Shown here: piece after piece, positions 1 through 7,658 of the stretch
Layout: every line of letters begins with the position of its first letter
Numbering within the stretch: position 1 is the stretch's first letter
DNA from: Candidatus Roizmanbacteria bacterium RIFCSPLOWO2_01_FULL_39_19
GTDB taxonomy: Bacteria > Patescibacteriota > Microgenomatia > UBA1406 > HO2-37-13b
Assembly (NCBI GenBank): GCA_001789725.1
Contig: MGAM01000008.1
Coordinates: forward strand, 1-35,724
Length of the DNA: 35,724 nt
Reading direction: 5' to 3'
Translations under genes and position numbers: made by a program
Notes under the pieces: generated by a model
What the model saw: only the letters and a program-made list of their open reading frames with translations
What the model was told of the DNA's origin: nothing
Database searches by the model: none

Positions 1-65
1 AACCCCCGTAGGCTTGCGCCGATAGATTTACAGTCTATTCCGATTGGCCACTCCGGCACCCCTGG
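1..65 (-). tRNA. tRNA-Tyr (GUA), 5' part, cut by window edge
   Basis: Read on the minus strand, the sequence starts with an acceptor strand CCAGGGG, then the conserved T8, a D-arm, and an anticodon arm with loop CTGTAAATC, which gives anticodon GTA (tyrosine). It continues into the long variable arm expected of a bacterial class II tRNA-Tyr and the first strand of the T-arm (GGGGGTT), where the window ends. The 3' end and the matching acceptor strand lie outside. The nuclease gene upstream on the same strand runs into this tRNA. Confidence 0.92.
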
Positions 66-345
66 TTGATTTATCTCTTTCAATTACTGTTTTTAATCGT
101 GATTTTAACATTCTCCTTCCTTGGCTTGATTTATAAAAGAGCTCTTGGTTTATAGCGTCCCCTTTATATTTAAACCCCTCATAGTAAACTAACTCGAATG
201 GTCTTCTGGGTCTAGTACTTTTTGACTCACCATTATTATGCTGTTCTAGTCTTTTCTCTACATTATAGGTAAAACCAATATAAAATTTTTTATCCTTCAG
301 ACTAAGCAAAACATACACGAAATACATAAAAACATTATATTCCAT
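28..345 (-). CDS. GIY-YIG nuclease family protein running into tRNA-Tyr
   Basis: This 105-residue protein is a stand-alone GIY-YIG domain of the small UvrC/homing-endonuclease-like type. The signature reads YVLL near residue 11 and FYIGFT near residue 21. The helix with R32 and the HNNG motif (about 36-39), the following STRPRRP segment and the YYEGF strand also match the family. The usual domain ends near residue 88. The last 12 residues, from TRG onward, are encoded by the tRNA-Tyr 5' half, and the TAA stop falls in the tRNA anticodon loop. The start is the first ATG of the frame, although an ATG six codons later (MYFVYV) fits family alignments equally well. A 16-base copy of the tRNA 5' end and two hairpins lie just upstream. 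The family is known for DNA cleavage. A link to mobility at the tRNA is an inference from this arrangement. Confidence 0.85.
   Translation of the reverse strand: MEYNVFMYFVYVLLSLKDKKFYIGFTYNVEKRLEQHNNGESKSTRPRRPFELVYYEGFKYKGDAINQELFYKSSQGRRMLKSRLKTVIERDKSTRGAGVANRNRL
51..66. repeat. 16-base direct repeat, copy A (inside tRNA-Tyr 5' end)
   Basis: The 16 bases CTCCGGCACCCCTGGT occur here and again exactly at 412-427 in the same orientation. This copy is the acceptor strand and start of the D-arm of the tRNA-Tyr gene plus one flanking base. Confidence 0.9.
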
Positions 346-355
346 CCGCTCTGCC

Positions 356-379
356 CGCTCAGACTAAAAACTCTGAGCG
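356..379. repeat. Hairpin upstream of GIY-YIG gene
   Basis: Inverted repeat: CGCTCAGA (356-363) pairs with TCTGAGCG (372-379) around an 8-base loop. It sits about 10 bases upstream of the nuclease start on the minus strand. No T-run follows on either strand, so it is not a clear terminator. Confidence 0.7.
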
Positions 380-389
380 TGAGATCGGA

Positions 390-411
390 CCCGCTCGCTA
401 TGCCGAGCGGG
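390..411. repeat. GC-rich hairpin next to repeat copy B
   Basis: A perfect 8-base inverted repeat, CCCGCTCG (390-397) and CGAGCGGG (404-411), with a 6-base loop. It directly abuts repeat copy B at 412-427. The string CCCGCTC also occurs at 354-360, next to the other hairpin. Confidence 0.75.
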
Positions 412-427
412 CTCCGGCACCCCTGGT
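412..427. repeat. 16-base direct repeat, copy B (displaced tRNA-Tyr 5' end)
   Basis: Exact copy of positions 51-66. Here it is not followed by the rest of a tRNA; on the minus strand the GC-rich hairpin follows instead. Together the two copies bracket the GIY-YIG gene like an attachment-site or target duplication. Confidence 0.9.
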
Positions 428-493
428 AAAATCCGGTCTTATTATATCATCTCAGGCCTCTATCGACTTGTAATTCTTGTCAAAACTAAGTAA

Positions 494-499
494 CATAAT
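494..499 (+). promoter_or_regulatory. -10-like hexamer for the PilM/LytR_C gene
   Basis: CATAAT lies 5 bases before the ATG at 505, with no Shine-Dalgarno between. No convincing -35 at 17-base spacing. Confidence 0.4.
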
Positions 500-504
500 T
501 ATGT

Positions 505-1968
505 ATGGTATACGCCTTCGTTAAAGACCACACTATTAAACTCCTTTCTTTGTCTAGGACTATGCTTGGGCAATACCGTACGTCTTTTTTCGCTAAAAAT
601 CACTCCGTTGGCTTACTTAAAAATGGAGCTATAGAAAACATTGATCTTGTTGCATCGGCCATAAAAGAAGCTCTCACCCAGGCACAGCCAGCGCCAATGG
701 CTGAAAAAGACATTTTTCTCATTTTGCCTCAGGAAGCATTTACATTTGCACGCTATTCAATTCCTGGCGACATATCAGACGCTGCCGTCTTATCTTTTGT
801 TAAAGATAAGCTCCGCTCAGAACAGGCGGTTGACGTTGACACTCTTCTTCATGACTTTATTGTTACTAAAACAGACGAGGGGTGTGTAGTCTTGTTTTAT
901 GGAATGGATAAGACACTCTATGCCAATTTTGATGATGCATTTAGACTCCTTGGACTAACTGTTAAAAATGTTATTCCTGAAACACTTGCCTACTTCAAAT
1001 TGTTTAACAAAACATTAAATGGGCAAAAACAGGAGAAGGTTATGTTTGTTGATTATGATGAGGATTCATTTGGATTTGTATATGATGCCACCGGGTTACT
1101 GCAGGATGATAGAATCACTTTAAAAGATGATATTGTTGAGTCTTTAAAAAAAGAAATCGAGGACCTTCAGAAAAAACATACTCTTACCCTTAATAGAATT
1201 ATTTTATCCGGCCCAAAATCAAAAGATACCCGCCAGGATTTCTTCACTAAAGATGTTGGTGTCTGGACAAATCCACTTGAGAAAATTATTCAAAACTTTT
1301 ACGGAGATTATGTTAAGTTGCTTTTGCCCACACAGGGAGCACAATTTTCTCTTTTGCAGTTCGCTGTCAATCTAGGAGGATATATTTTTGAGAGTGAGAA
1401 AGATAAATTTCAACCGCTTACTCCTAATAGAAAAGTTAATATAACTTCAAATGGCAGTGAAAGACGAAAGACATCGCTTCCATTTACAAAACGAGACACG
1501 GCAATATTTTTACTATCATTTATTTTGTCGTTTGGAATCATAATTGGCCTTGCCAACTTCAAAAATATTCCAGGAATATCTCAATCTTTCAAACCAATAC
1601 CAACTATTGAACCAACAAAGACTCAGAAACCAACAACCGTTCCAACATCGTCTATTGAGCGTTCAGAAATCAAAGTAAAAATTTTGAATGGAACAGGAAT
1701 TAAAGGGAAAGCCAATGAACTGGCAACAATTTTAAAAGAAAAGGAATACTCTGAGGTTTTAACAGGTAATGCTGAGAGTTTTGATATTAAGAACACGGAA
1801 ATCCAAGTTAAAGAAAGTAAAAAAGACGCCGTTATCCTAATTAAAAAAGATTTGGGGGGAATTGTTGAAATCAAAAAGACGAGCTCTCTTGATGAGGATG
1901 AAGCAGCAGATGCTATTGTAATCTTAGGACTTGACTTAGTCTCACCCACGCCAACTAAATCCGAGTAG
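505..1968 (+). CDS. Membrane protein with PilM-like N-terminus and LytR_C domain
   Basis: This 487-residue protein has three parts. Residues 1-290 resemble the actin-like fold of PilM-type pilus assembly ATPases, but no clear nucleotide-binding signature is visible, so this assignment is weak. A single membrane segment lies at about 331-352 (after KRDTAIFLL). A proline/threonine-rich linker (about 365-385) leads to a LytR_C-type domain at about 388-475, recognisable from VKILNGTGIKGKANELA. In other bacteria LytR_C is found alone or behind LytR-CpsA-Psr enzymes, outside the membrane. The topology would put the PilM-like part in the cytoplasm and LytR_C outside. The gene leads a plus-strand run with prfB 36 bases downstream and has its own -10-like element. 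Possible role: linking cytoplasm and envelope. Function not established. Confidence 0.7.
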   Translation: MVYAFVKDHTIKLLSLSRTMLGQYRTSFFAKNHSVGLLKNGAIENIDLVASAIKEALTQAQPAPMAEKDIFLILPQEAFTFARYSIPGDISDAAVLSFVKDKLRSEQAVDVDTLLHDFIVTKTDEGCVVLFYGMDKTLYANFDDAFRLLGLTVKNVIPETLAYFKLFNKTLNGQKQEKVMFVDYDEDSFGFVYDATGLLQDDRITLKDDIVESLKKEIEDLQKKHTLTLNRIILSGPKSKDTRQDFFTKDVGVWTNPLEKIIQNFYGDYVKLLLPTQGAQFSLLQFAVNLGGYIFESEKDKFQPLTPNRKVNITSNGSERRKTSLPFTKRDTAIFLLSFILSFGIIIGLANFKNIPGISQSFKPIPTIEPTKTQKPTTVPTSSIERSEIKVKILNGTGIKGKANELATILKEKEYSEVLTGNAESFDIKNTEIQVKESKKDAVILIKKDLGGIVEIKKTSSLDEDEAADAIVILGLDLVSPTPTKSE

Positions 1969-1988
1969 TTTTAGCCTCATACCTCAGG

Positions 1989-1994
1989 TATACT
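1989..1994 (+). promoter_or_regulatory. -10-like hexamer before prfB
   Basis: TATACT lies 10 bases before the prfB ATG at 2005. No Shine-Dalgarno is seen, so the transcript would start within a few bases of the start codon. Confidence 0.45.
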
Positions 1995-2004
1995 GTACCC
2001 AACT

Positions 2005-3015
2005 ATGGAAACTTATGAAGAATTAATAAATCGGGTAGATTATTTGGTAAAAAGCGTTGATCTTGAGATAAAAAGACGAGAGTTGTCCGAGCTTGAGGCA
2101 CAGACTTATGGGCCAAATTTTTGGGCCGATCATGAAAAGGCTTCGAGTGTTATGAAGCAAATTTCCGATTTGAAAAAACTTATTGATGACTTTGACATGT
2201 TAAATATTCTTATTGAAGAGAAACAATATGATGAAGCTAAAAAATTAATTAACCAGTACGAGATTCAAATTTATTTATCAGGAAGTTATGACAAGGGAGA
2301 CGCTTTACTTTCGATTCACGCGGGGCAAGGCGGTACTGAGGCAATGGATTGGACAGAGATTTTATATCGCATGTATTCTCGCTATGTTGAAAGGAAAAAT
2401 TATAAAGCAACAGTTTTAGACCGAATTGACGGTGAGGAAGCCGGTATTAAAAGCATAACAATCAAAGTTGAAGGACTCAATGCTTTTGGTTATCTGAAGG
2501 CTGAAGCTGGAGTACATAGACTGGTGCGTTTGTCTCCATTTAACGCGAATAACCTTCGTCAAACGTCGTTTGCTCTGGTTGAAGTTTTGCCGGTAATTGA
2601 CGACAACGACGTTATTGTTAATGAAGACGATCTTGAGTGGAATTTTTTCAGATCAGGCGGTCATGGAGGGCAAAATGTTAATAAAGTTTCAACCGCAGTC
2701 AGATTAATTCATAAACCGTCAGGCATTGTTGTTACTTGTCAGCAAGAGAGAACTCAAGAACAAAATCGGGGAATTGCGCTAGAGCTACTGAAGGCAAAAC
2801 TTTGGCAACAACAATCAAAGGCCAGGGATAAAGAAATAAACAGTCATAAAGGCCCAAAGCAAGCTTCTTGGGGACTCCAAATTCGATCTTATGTTCTTCA
2901 CCCTTATCGGCTTGTTAAGGATCTAAGAACAGGGCACGAGGAAAGCAATACTGATAAAGTACTCGATGGTGACCTTGACCCATTTATTGAAGCATTCCTA
3001 AAATCTGCTCGTTAA
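2005..3015 (+). CDS. prfB: Peptide chain release factor 2
   Basis: This 336-residue class I release factor ends translation at UGA and UAA. It carries the RF2 tripeptide anticodon SPF (residues 177-179) and the catalytic GGQ loop (221-223) in the stretch [12 protein letters not shown], which triggers peptidyl-tRNA hydrolysis in the ribosome. The N-terminal coiled domain (LSELEAQ, then NFWADHEKA) is typical of RF2. In many bacteria prfB needs a +1 frameshift at an in-frame UGA near codon 25. Here the frame is continuous from the ATG and the shift signal CTTTGA is absent, so autoregulation by that route is lost. UGA is used as a stop in this window, consistent with the presence of RF2. Confidence 0.97.
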   Translation: METYEELINRVDYLVKSVDLEIKRRELSELEAQTYGPNFWADHEKASSVMKQISDLKKLIDDFDMLNILIEEKQYDEAKKLINQYEIQIYLSGSYDKGDALLSIHAGQGGTEAMDWTEILYRMYSRYVERKNYKATVLDRIDGEEAGIKSITIKVEGLNAFGYLKAEAGVHRLVRLSPFNANNLRQTSFALVEVLPVIDDNDVIVNEDDLEWNFFRSGGHGGQNVNKVSTAVRLIHKPSGIVVTCQQERTQEQNRGIALELLKAKLWQQQSKARDKEINSHKGPKQASWGLQIRSYVLHPYRLVKDLRTGHEESNTDKVLDGDLDPFIEAFLKSAR

Positions 3016-3032
3016 TAATTCCTTAATTTCAT

Positions 3033-3061
3033 TTGTTTTTTTGTGGGCTATTTGCTAGTAT
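3033..3061 (+). promoter_or_regulatory. Promoter for the 3071 gene
   Basis: TTGTTT (3033-3038), 17 bases, TAGTAT (3056-3061). The ATG at 3071 is 9 bases beyond the -10, so the mRNA would be leaderless or nearly so. Confidence 0.5.
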
Positions 3062-3070
3062 GAAAACATC

Positions 3071-3547
3071 ATGGACAGCACAACCAATTCATCAGAAGAG
3101 TCGTTAATGCATTCTCTTTCAACTAAAGAACCGCTTGCCCACAATGAGGGATTTAGCACAAAAGCAACGATTGCTATTCTGATTTTTGCAGTCGTCGTTG
3201 GAGGAGCATCGGGATTTATATATAAACAAGTCATTGCCGTCAAAACTTCAGCTTTGAACAGGCAAGTTCAAGTGAGTAACCAAAAAGCTAAGGAAGTTGT
3301 GGGAATCGCCGGCAAAAAGAACTTTAAAGATCAGGCTGAGGGAATATTGAAGCGTGGTGGGATTGACGGGGAAGGGAGCCATCATTTAGAACGCCCGGGA
3401 GGAACTTCACAAAATGTTTATCTAACTTCTTCAACCGCTGATCTGTCAGGATTTGAAAATAAAAGGGTAAGAGTTCATGGTGAAACGTTTGCAGCTGAGA
3501 AAGCCGGATGGCTCATGGATGTTGGTTTGGTTGAGGTATTGGAATAA
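3071..3547 (+). CDS. Single-pass membrane protein with small C-terminal beta domain
   Basis: This 158-residue protein has a charged cytoplasmic N-terminus (1-30), one membrane segment at about 32-52 (AILIFAVVVGGASGFIY) and an outside C-terminal domain. Residues about 112-158, from VYLTSS through KRVRVHGETF to GWLMDVGLVEVL, look like a short OB-like beta barrel of the kind that is common and uncharacterised in Candidate Phyla Radiation proteins. The stop overlaps the ftsE start by one base (TAATG), so it is probably cotranscribed and translationally coupled with ftsE-ftsX. That context suggests an envelope or division-related role, but no enzyme motif is seen. Confidence 0.7.
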   Translation: MDSTTNSSEESLMHSLSTKEPLAHNEGFSTKATIAILIFAVVVGGASGFIYKQVIAVKTSALNRQVQVSNQKAKEVVGIAGKKNFKDQAEGILKRGGIDGEGSHHLERPGGTSQNVYLTSSTADLSGFENKRVRVHGETFAAEKAGWLMDVGLVEVLE

Positions 3548-4224
3548 TGATACAATTTGACAATGTCTCCAAAAAATATCCCCTTGGAAATAGTGCATTG
3601 GAAGATGCTGCGTTTTTTATTGACAAACAAGAATTTGTTTTTTTTGTCGGGCCATCAGGTGCTGGTAAAACCACTATTCTTAAGTTAATTCTAAAACAAA
3701 TCAACCCATCATCCGGATCAATATTCGTAAATGACGTTGATATTGCTGATAAAAAATTTCACGATACTTTAAAGTTAAGACGATCAATCGGAATGATTTT
3801 TCAAGATTTCAAGATTTTGTTTGACAGAAATGTTTTTGAAAATGTTGCTCTCTCCCTTGAAATCGCCTCAGCTGGAAAAAATAGTATAAAAAAAGAAGTC
3901 GAAGAGGCGCTGTCAACAGTTGGCATTATCGACAAAAAACTAATGTTTCCTGTTCAGCTTTCGGCCGGGGAATTGCAGCGTGTTGCAATTGCCCGTGCAA
4001 TTGTTGGCGGACAAGATATTATCTTGGGTGACGAGCCAACGGGTAACCTTGACCCAAAAACAAGTTGGGATATTATGAAAATTTTTAAGAAACTCGAAAG
4101 TGACAAGACAATTTTAATCGCAACTCATAATGTTGACATCGTCAATAGTTTTAAAAAACGAGTTATCACGCTTGATGGGGGTAAAATAACTGCCGATGAA
4201 AAAAAAGGAGGCTATCACTTATGA
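3547..4224 (+). CDS. ftsE: Cell division ATP-binding protein FtsE
   Basis: This 225-residue ABC ATPase partners FtsX in the divisome and drives activation of peptidoglycan hydrolases. It has Walker A GPSGAGKT (35-42), a Q-loop near FQDFKI (85-90), the ABC signature LSAGE (138-142), Walker B IILGDE (158-163) followed by PTGNLD, and the switch histidine in ATHN. Length is normal for FtsE. It starts inside the stop of the upstream membrane protein (TAATG) and its TGA stop overlaps the ftsX ATG by four bases, so the three genes form a coupled operon. The TGA shows that UGA is a stop in this genome. Confidence 0.96.
   Translation: MIQFDNVSKKYPLGNSALEDAAFFIDKQEFVFFVGPSGAGKTTILKLILKQINPSSGSIFVNDVDIADKKFHDTLKLRRSIGMIFQDFKILFDRNVFENVALSLEIASAGKNSIKKEVEEALSTVGIIDKKLMFPVQLSAGELQRVAIARAIVGGQDIILGDEPTGNLDPKTSWDIMKIFKKLESDKTILIATHNVDIVNSFKKRVITLDGGKITADEKKGGYHL
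4205..4211 (+). promoter_or_regulatory. Strong Shine-Dalgarno for ftsX inside ftsE
   Basis: AAGGAGG ends 9 bases before the ftsX ATG at 4221. This perfect site stands out in a window where most leading genes have none, and shows that Shine-Dalgarno initiation is used when genes are internal to an operon. Confidence 0.85.
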
Positions 4225-5117
4225 GAACATTTTTTTCATCATTTAGGCGAACCCCTTATCAATCATTTGCATCAATTATTATTCTATTTTTCACATTACT
4301 TTTAGCTTTGTTTTTCTTTAATTTAGTTTCTTTTTTTTATGGAGTACTGGGATACGTTGAAACTAGACCACAGGTGATTGCCTATTTTAATGTTGAAACC
4401 ACAGATGATAAAGTGCTTGAGATTAAAAAACAGATTGAAAACTCGGGCAAAACATCATCAGTTGTGTATGTGTCTAAAAAACAAGCATTAGAGATATATA
4501 AAAATCTTAATAAAGACAATCCCCTTTTGATTGAAATGGTGAGCGCTGACATACTGCCTGCATCAATTGAAATTTATGCTAAGCGTCCGGAATATCTGGG
4601 TCAAATTGCTGATTATTTAAACAAACAGTCGGTGATTGATGAAGTTAATTATCAAAAAGATATAGTATCTAGACTTCTTGCCATCACAACTGCCCTAAGA
4701 CAAATTTCTGTATTTGTATTTTCGTTTTTAATATTAATAACAATTATTGTTCTAATGACTACAACGGCATTTAAAATTGCGGTGCGCAAGGATGAAATTG
4801 AACTTATGAAACTCTTGGGCGCATCAAACTGGTATGTTCGAAAGCCATTTTTAATCGAGGGGATAGCATTTGGAGTTATCTCCAGTACTCTAGCATTTTT
4901 GGTATTTTTTGGAATATTTTTTTATGTTAAGCCGTATTTAACTAACTATTTGCTTGGTATCCCCTCACTCCCATTTCTTGGTTGGGGGCAATACGGAGTT
5001 ACTGTTTGGCCCCCTTCAATTAATTTTGTTATTGCTAACTATTTTGGAATTGCCTTATTTGGCGGGATGATTGGACTTATTGGCAATTATATTGCCACCT
5101 CAAAATATATAAAATGA
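4221..5117 (+). CDS. ftsX: Cell division protein FtsX
   Basis: This 298-residue membrane subunit of the FtsEX complex has the expected four membrane segments: one near residues 20-42, a large outside loop (about 45-165), then segments at about 168-190, 215-237 and 265-290. The conserved cytoplasmic stretch KDEIELMKLLGAS (about 190-202), which contacts FtsE in MacB/FtsX-type permeases, is intact. The extracytoplasmic loop with YVSKKQAL and the preceding strand matches the ECD that binds peptidoglycan hydrolase partners. The start is fixed by the Shine-Dalgarno at 4205-4211 and the ATGA overlap with ftsE. No candidate hydrolase partner such as an NlpC/P60 or EnvC gene is seen nearby; the downstream lamin-tail protein is the immediate neighbour. 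Confidence 0.95.
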   Translation: MRTFFSSFRRTPYQSFASIIILFFTLLLALFFFNLVSFFYGVLGYVETRPQVIAYFNVETTDDKVLEIKKQIENSGKTSSVVYVSKKQALEIYKNLNKDNPLLIEMVSADILPASIEIYAKRPEYLGQIADYLNKQSVIDEVNYQKDIVSRLLAITTALRQISVFVFSFLILITIIVLMTTTAFKIAVRKDEIELMKLLGASNWYVRKPFLIEGIAFGVISSTLAFLVFFGIFFYVKPYLTNYLLGIPSLPFLGWGQYGVTVWPPSINFVIANYFGIALFGGMIGLIGNYIATSKYIK

Positions 5118-5121
5118 ATTT

Positions 5122-6351
5122 ATGAGTGGTTTTTTTTATTCACTCATTACATTAGTTTTTGTCTTGTTTTTCGTTAGTTTTCCCGTCTTTGCTCAGACAA
5201 TTAACGAGATTTGCCCGGTTGCATCAGATGGATATCCGTATGAATGGGTTGAGGTTTACAATGATTCAGATTCTCCTATTTCTACCGAAAATCTTAAAAT
5301 TACTGATGAGACCAATAAAACACTCAAATGGCAGAGTAACGAAGTTCCCCCTCATGGGTATGCTCTTGCCACATCAAGCTCGATCCTTAATAATGACGGC
5401 GACACTGTGTATATTAAAGATTCTTCAGGAAATGTCATAATCTCACAAAACTATCTTGAGACCTTTGGTGCAAATATGACTTACACCAGATGTGACAATG
5501 GTGGAAGGTGGATACAAACAAGTTTTGTCTCACCTCTTGCAGACAACGAACAAGCCTGTTTTTTGCCAACTGCAACTTCCGTCCCAACCAATACTAATGT
5601 TCCCCAAAATGATACATCAATAACCCCGTCGGTTGATTACAACAATATTTATATTTCTGAAGTTATGGCTTATTCGGAAACTGAATCAAACGAATGGATT
5701 GAATTGTTTAATAACAACTCTTTTGAAGTTCGTTTGATTGATTGGCAGATAGATGATGAGTTAGGTGGCGGATCAAGTCCTTTTAAGTTCTCTTTGACAA
5801 TCCCCGCTTATGGATATGGCAGTTTTGATATCACCAGGTCGATCTTCAATAATGACCAAGACGTCGTCCGACTCCTAAACACAGAAAGTTTACAAAAGGA
5901 TAGTATCAAATATTCAAGTTCTGAAAAAAATAAAAGTATTGGTAAACCTAATATTTTTTCAAGTTCTGTCTGTGTTCAGTTACCAAGCAGAAATGTCGGC
6001 AATTATCAATGTATCTCGGATGGCAATTCGAGCACCAAACAAAATCAAACATCAGCCCAAATTTTAACCCCAACTTTTTCGGCAAATAGTTTAGAAAATA
6101 AAATCGCCACCGATGGACAAAATCTTGCCTCTGTCGAGTCGCATTTTTCTCTTCCAAAATTTTTCGGATCAATCAAAGGTATTGCAACAAGAAAAAATGT
6201 CATTAGTCCTAAGAAAGTTGATAAAAAACAGCTAAAAACTGCTGCGTCATTTGCTGCCACATCTTTTATGTTTTCATGGGCCAATATTTTCTATATACTG
6301 TTTAAGTTACGAGGAAAATACAAAGAGTTTTATGAAAAGTCTCTCAATTAG
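5122..6351 (+). CDS. Surface protein with two lamin-tail domains
   Basis: This 409-residue exported protein has a signal peptide (about 1-25, ending VFA-QT). Two lamin-tail (LTD) domains follow: the first at about 26-125 from INEICP through EWVEVYN, the second at about 175-285 from IYISEVMA through NEWIELFN. The conserved cores (EWVELYN-like, then DDxxLT-like) are visible in both. A low-complexity linker (about 150-170, rich in T, N and P) separates them. Near the C-terminus, about 375-398, a second hydrophobic stretch (FMFSWANIFYILF) would anchor it in the membrane. Bacterial LTD proteins are usually secreted and may bind or act with nucleases and other surface proteins; this copy has no attached enzyme. 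Its end overlaps the VanZ-like gene by 20 bases. Confidence 0.85.
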   Translation: MSGFFYSLITLVFVLFFVSFPVFAQTINEICPVASDGYPYEWVEVYNDSDSPISTENLKITDETNKTLKWQSNEVPPHGYALATSSSILNNDGDTVYIKDSSGNVIISQNYLETFGANMTYTRCDNGGRWIQTSFVSPLADNEQACFLPTATSVPTNTNVPQNDTSITPSVDYNNIYISEVMAYSETESNEWIELFNNNSFEVRLIDWQIDDELGGGSSPFKFSLTIPAYGYGSFDITRSIFNNDQDVVRLLNTESLQKDSIKYSSSEKNKSIGKPNIFSSSVCVQLPSRNVGNYQCISDGNSSTKQNQTSAQILTPTFSANSLENKIATDGQNLASVESHFSLPKFFGSIKGIATRKNVISPKKVDKKQLKTAASFAATSFMFSWANIFYILFKLRGKYKEFYEKSLN

Positions 6352-6715
6352 ATCTTTTCTTTACTGGATGCCGGCAATTGTCTGGATGGTTTTTATTTTT
6401 GTACTTTCATCAAGGCAAAGAATAGCCGTCAGCGACGAGCCATTATTCAACTTCCTTATTTTTAAAACTCTTCACGTTATTGAATATGCGATTTTATATA
6501 CACTTAGTATCATTGCCCTAAAGAAAAACGCCAGTCGGAATGCAATTCTTTATGGAACATATATCACTATTATTTATGCATTGACTGACGAACTTCACCA
6601 GACGAACGTTCCTACAAGAGAGGGAATTTTCAGAGATGTGCTAATTGATAGTGCAGGCGTTGCGGTTGGAATTTTTTTAATAAATCAATTGCAGAGAAAA
6701 TTTAAATTAAAGTAA
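6332..6715 (+). CDS. VanZ-like family membrane protein
   Basis: A 127-residue protein with four predicted membrane segments and the family signature DELHQ followed by R and D residues (TREGIFRDVLIDSAGVAVG) in the last third. The SSRQ motif after the first segment is also typical. I chose the ATG at 6332 (MKSLSIRSFL) rather than an upstream in-frame ATG at 6251, because the earlier start would lie deep inside the lamin-tail gene and add 27 residues that do not belong to the family. VanZ gives low-level teicoplanin resistance in enterococci, but most VanZ-like proteins have no known function. It is sandwiched between two surface-protein genes. Confidence 0.85.
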   Translation: MKSLSIRSFLYWMPAIVWMVFIFVLSSRQRIAVSDEPLFNFLIFKTLHVIEYAILYTLSIIALKKNASRNAILYGTYITIIYALTDELHQTNVPTREGIFRDVLIDSAGVAVGIFLINQLQRKFKLK

Positions 6716-6716
6716 C

Positions 6717-7658
6717 ATGACACGTTTTATCAGACATTTTTTCACGCCTAATCAGGAAAACAATTACCGCGCTAAAACACTTCATACCAATGTTTTAGCG
6801 CTTTACTTACTGCTAGCTCTTTTTATGTCGATTATTTTCACTGTGGGAGACCGGGTTTTAGGTGTCGCAACAGACATTACAATTAATCGTTTACTTGAAT
6901 TGACAAATCAGAAACGAGCTGATCAGGGACTGTCAAGTCTTTCATATAACGAACAATTAGCTGACGCAGCCCGTCGCAAAGCTGCAGATATGATTACCAA
7001 AAATTACTGGGCCCATTTTGGGCCAAATAATGAAAGTCCTTGGGCTTTTATTTTGGCATCAGGGTATAGATATGAATCAGCCGGAGAAAACCTAGCTAAA
7101 GACTTTTGCTGCTCTGGGGACATTGTTGAAGCTTGGATGAACTCGGAAACTCACAGAGAAAATATCATGCGAAGCAATTATAAAGATATTGGATTTGCAA
7201 TCGTAAATGGAAATCTCACGGGTGAGAAAACCACGTTGGTGGTGCAAATGTTTGGTTCAAAAAGTGACACCCAGCGTGAGAATCGAGAAGTAATTCCAGT
7301 TGCTCAAGCAGAAGAGGTTGCTCAAAACCCCAAGATTGCTCCTCCTTCATCTCGTCCCTCTATTGTCACAACGCTCACAACAATTCCTCTGTCTCCAACA
7401 CCGTTTAAGTCAGGAAGTGAAATCGTGACCGGATCAAATCAACCCAAATCAACATTAATCTTGACATTTGCAAAAAAAACAACTGCTGATATTAGTTTTT
7501 TGGCCATAATTGCACTGGCAATTGCATTAATTTGCGATTTGTATTACGCCTACAAACTCGATTTACTTCGTTTAACCGGTAAAAACATCGCCCATCTTTT
7601 GTTTGTTGGAGTATCCTTGGTTGGATTTTTGCTCATTACCAAAGGTTCTATTTTATGA
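6717..7658 (+). CDS. CAP (SCP/PR-1) domain protein with membrane segments
   Basis: This 313-residue protein has an N-terminal membrane segment (about 27-50), then a CAP domain at about 57-180 starting NRLLELTNQKRADQGL. The cavity residues characteristic of the family are present: a histidine in AHFGP, glutamate in AGENLA, and glutamate/histidine in SETHRENIM. A threonine/proline-rich linker (about 205-240) leads to two further membrane segments (about 260-280 and 290-310), an unusual tail for CAP proteins, which are more often simply secreted. It follows the VanZ-like stop by one base and overlaps the next gene by four. CAP domains in bacteria occur in surface and sporulation proteins, mostly without known enzymatic activity. 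Confidence 0.88.
   Translation: MTRFIRHFFTPNQENNYRAKTLHTNVLALYLLLALFMSIIFTVGDRVLGVATDITINRLLELTNQKRADQGLSSLSYNEQLADAARRKAADMITKNYWAHFGPNNESPWAFILASGYRYESAGENLAKDFCCSGDIVEAWMNSETHRENIMRSNYKDIGFAIVNGNLTGEKTTLVVQMFGSKSDTQRENREVIPVAQAEEVAQNPKIAPPSSRPSIVTTLTTIPLSPTPFKSGSEIVTGSNQPKSTLILTFAKKTTADISFLAIIALAIALICDLYYAYKLDLLRLTGKNIAHLLFVGVSLVGFLLITKGSIL

Noticed and set aside
1-66. Group I intron hosting the GIY-YIG gene inside tRNA-Tyr
   Set aside because: The tRNA is uninterrupted through the anticodon arm and into the T-arm, so the nuclease gene is beside the tRNA, not within an intron.
2005-2110. Programmed +1 frameshift in prfB
   Set aside because: The frame is continuous from the ATG and no CTTTGA or in-frame TGA is present around codon 25.
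5159-5440. 93-codon ORF inside the lamin-tail gene
   Set aside because: Out-of-frame shadow of a well supported gene; no independent start signal.
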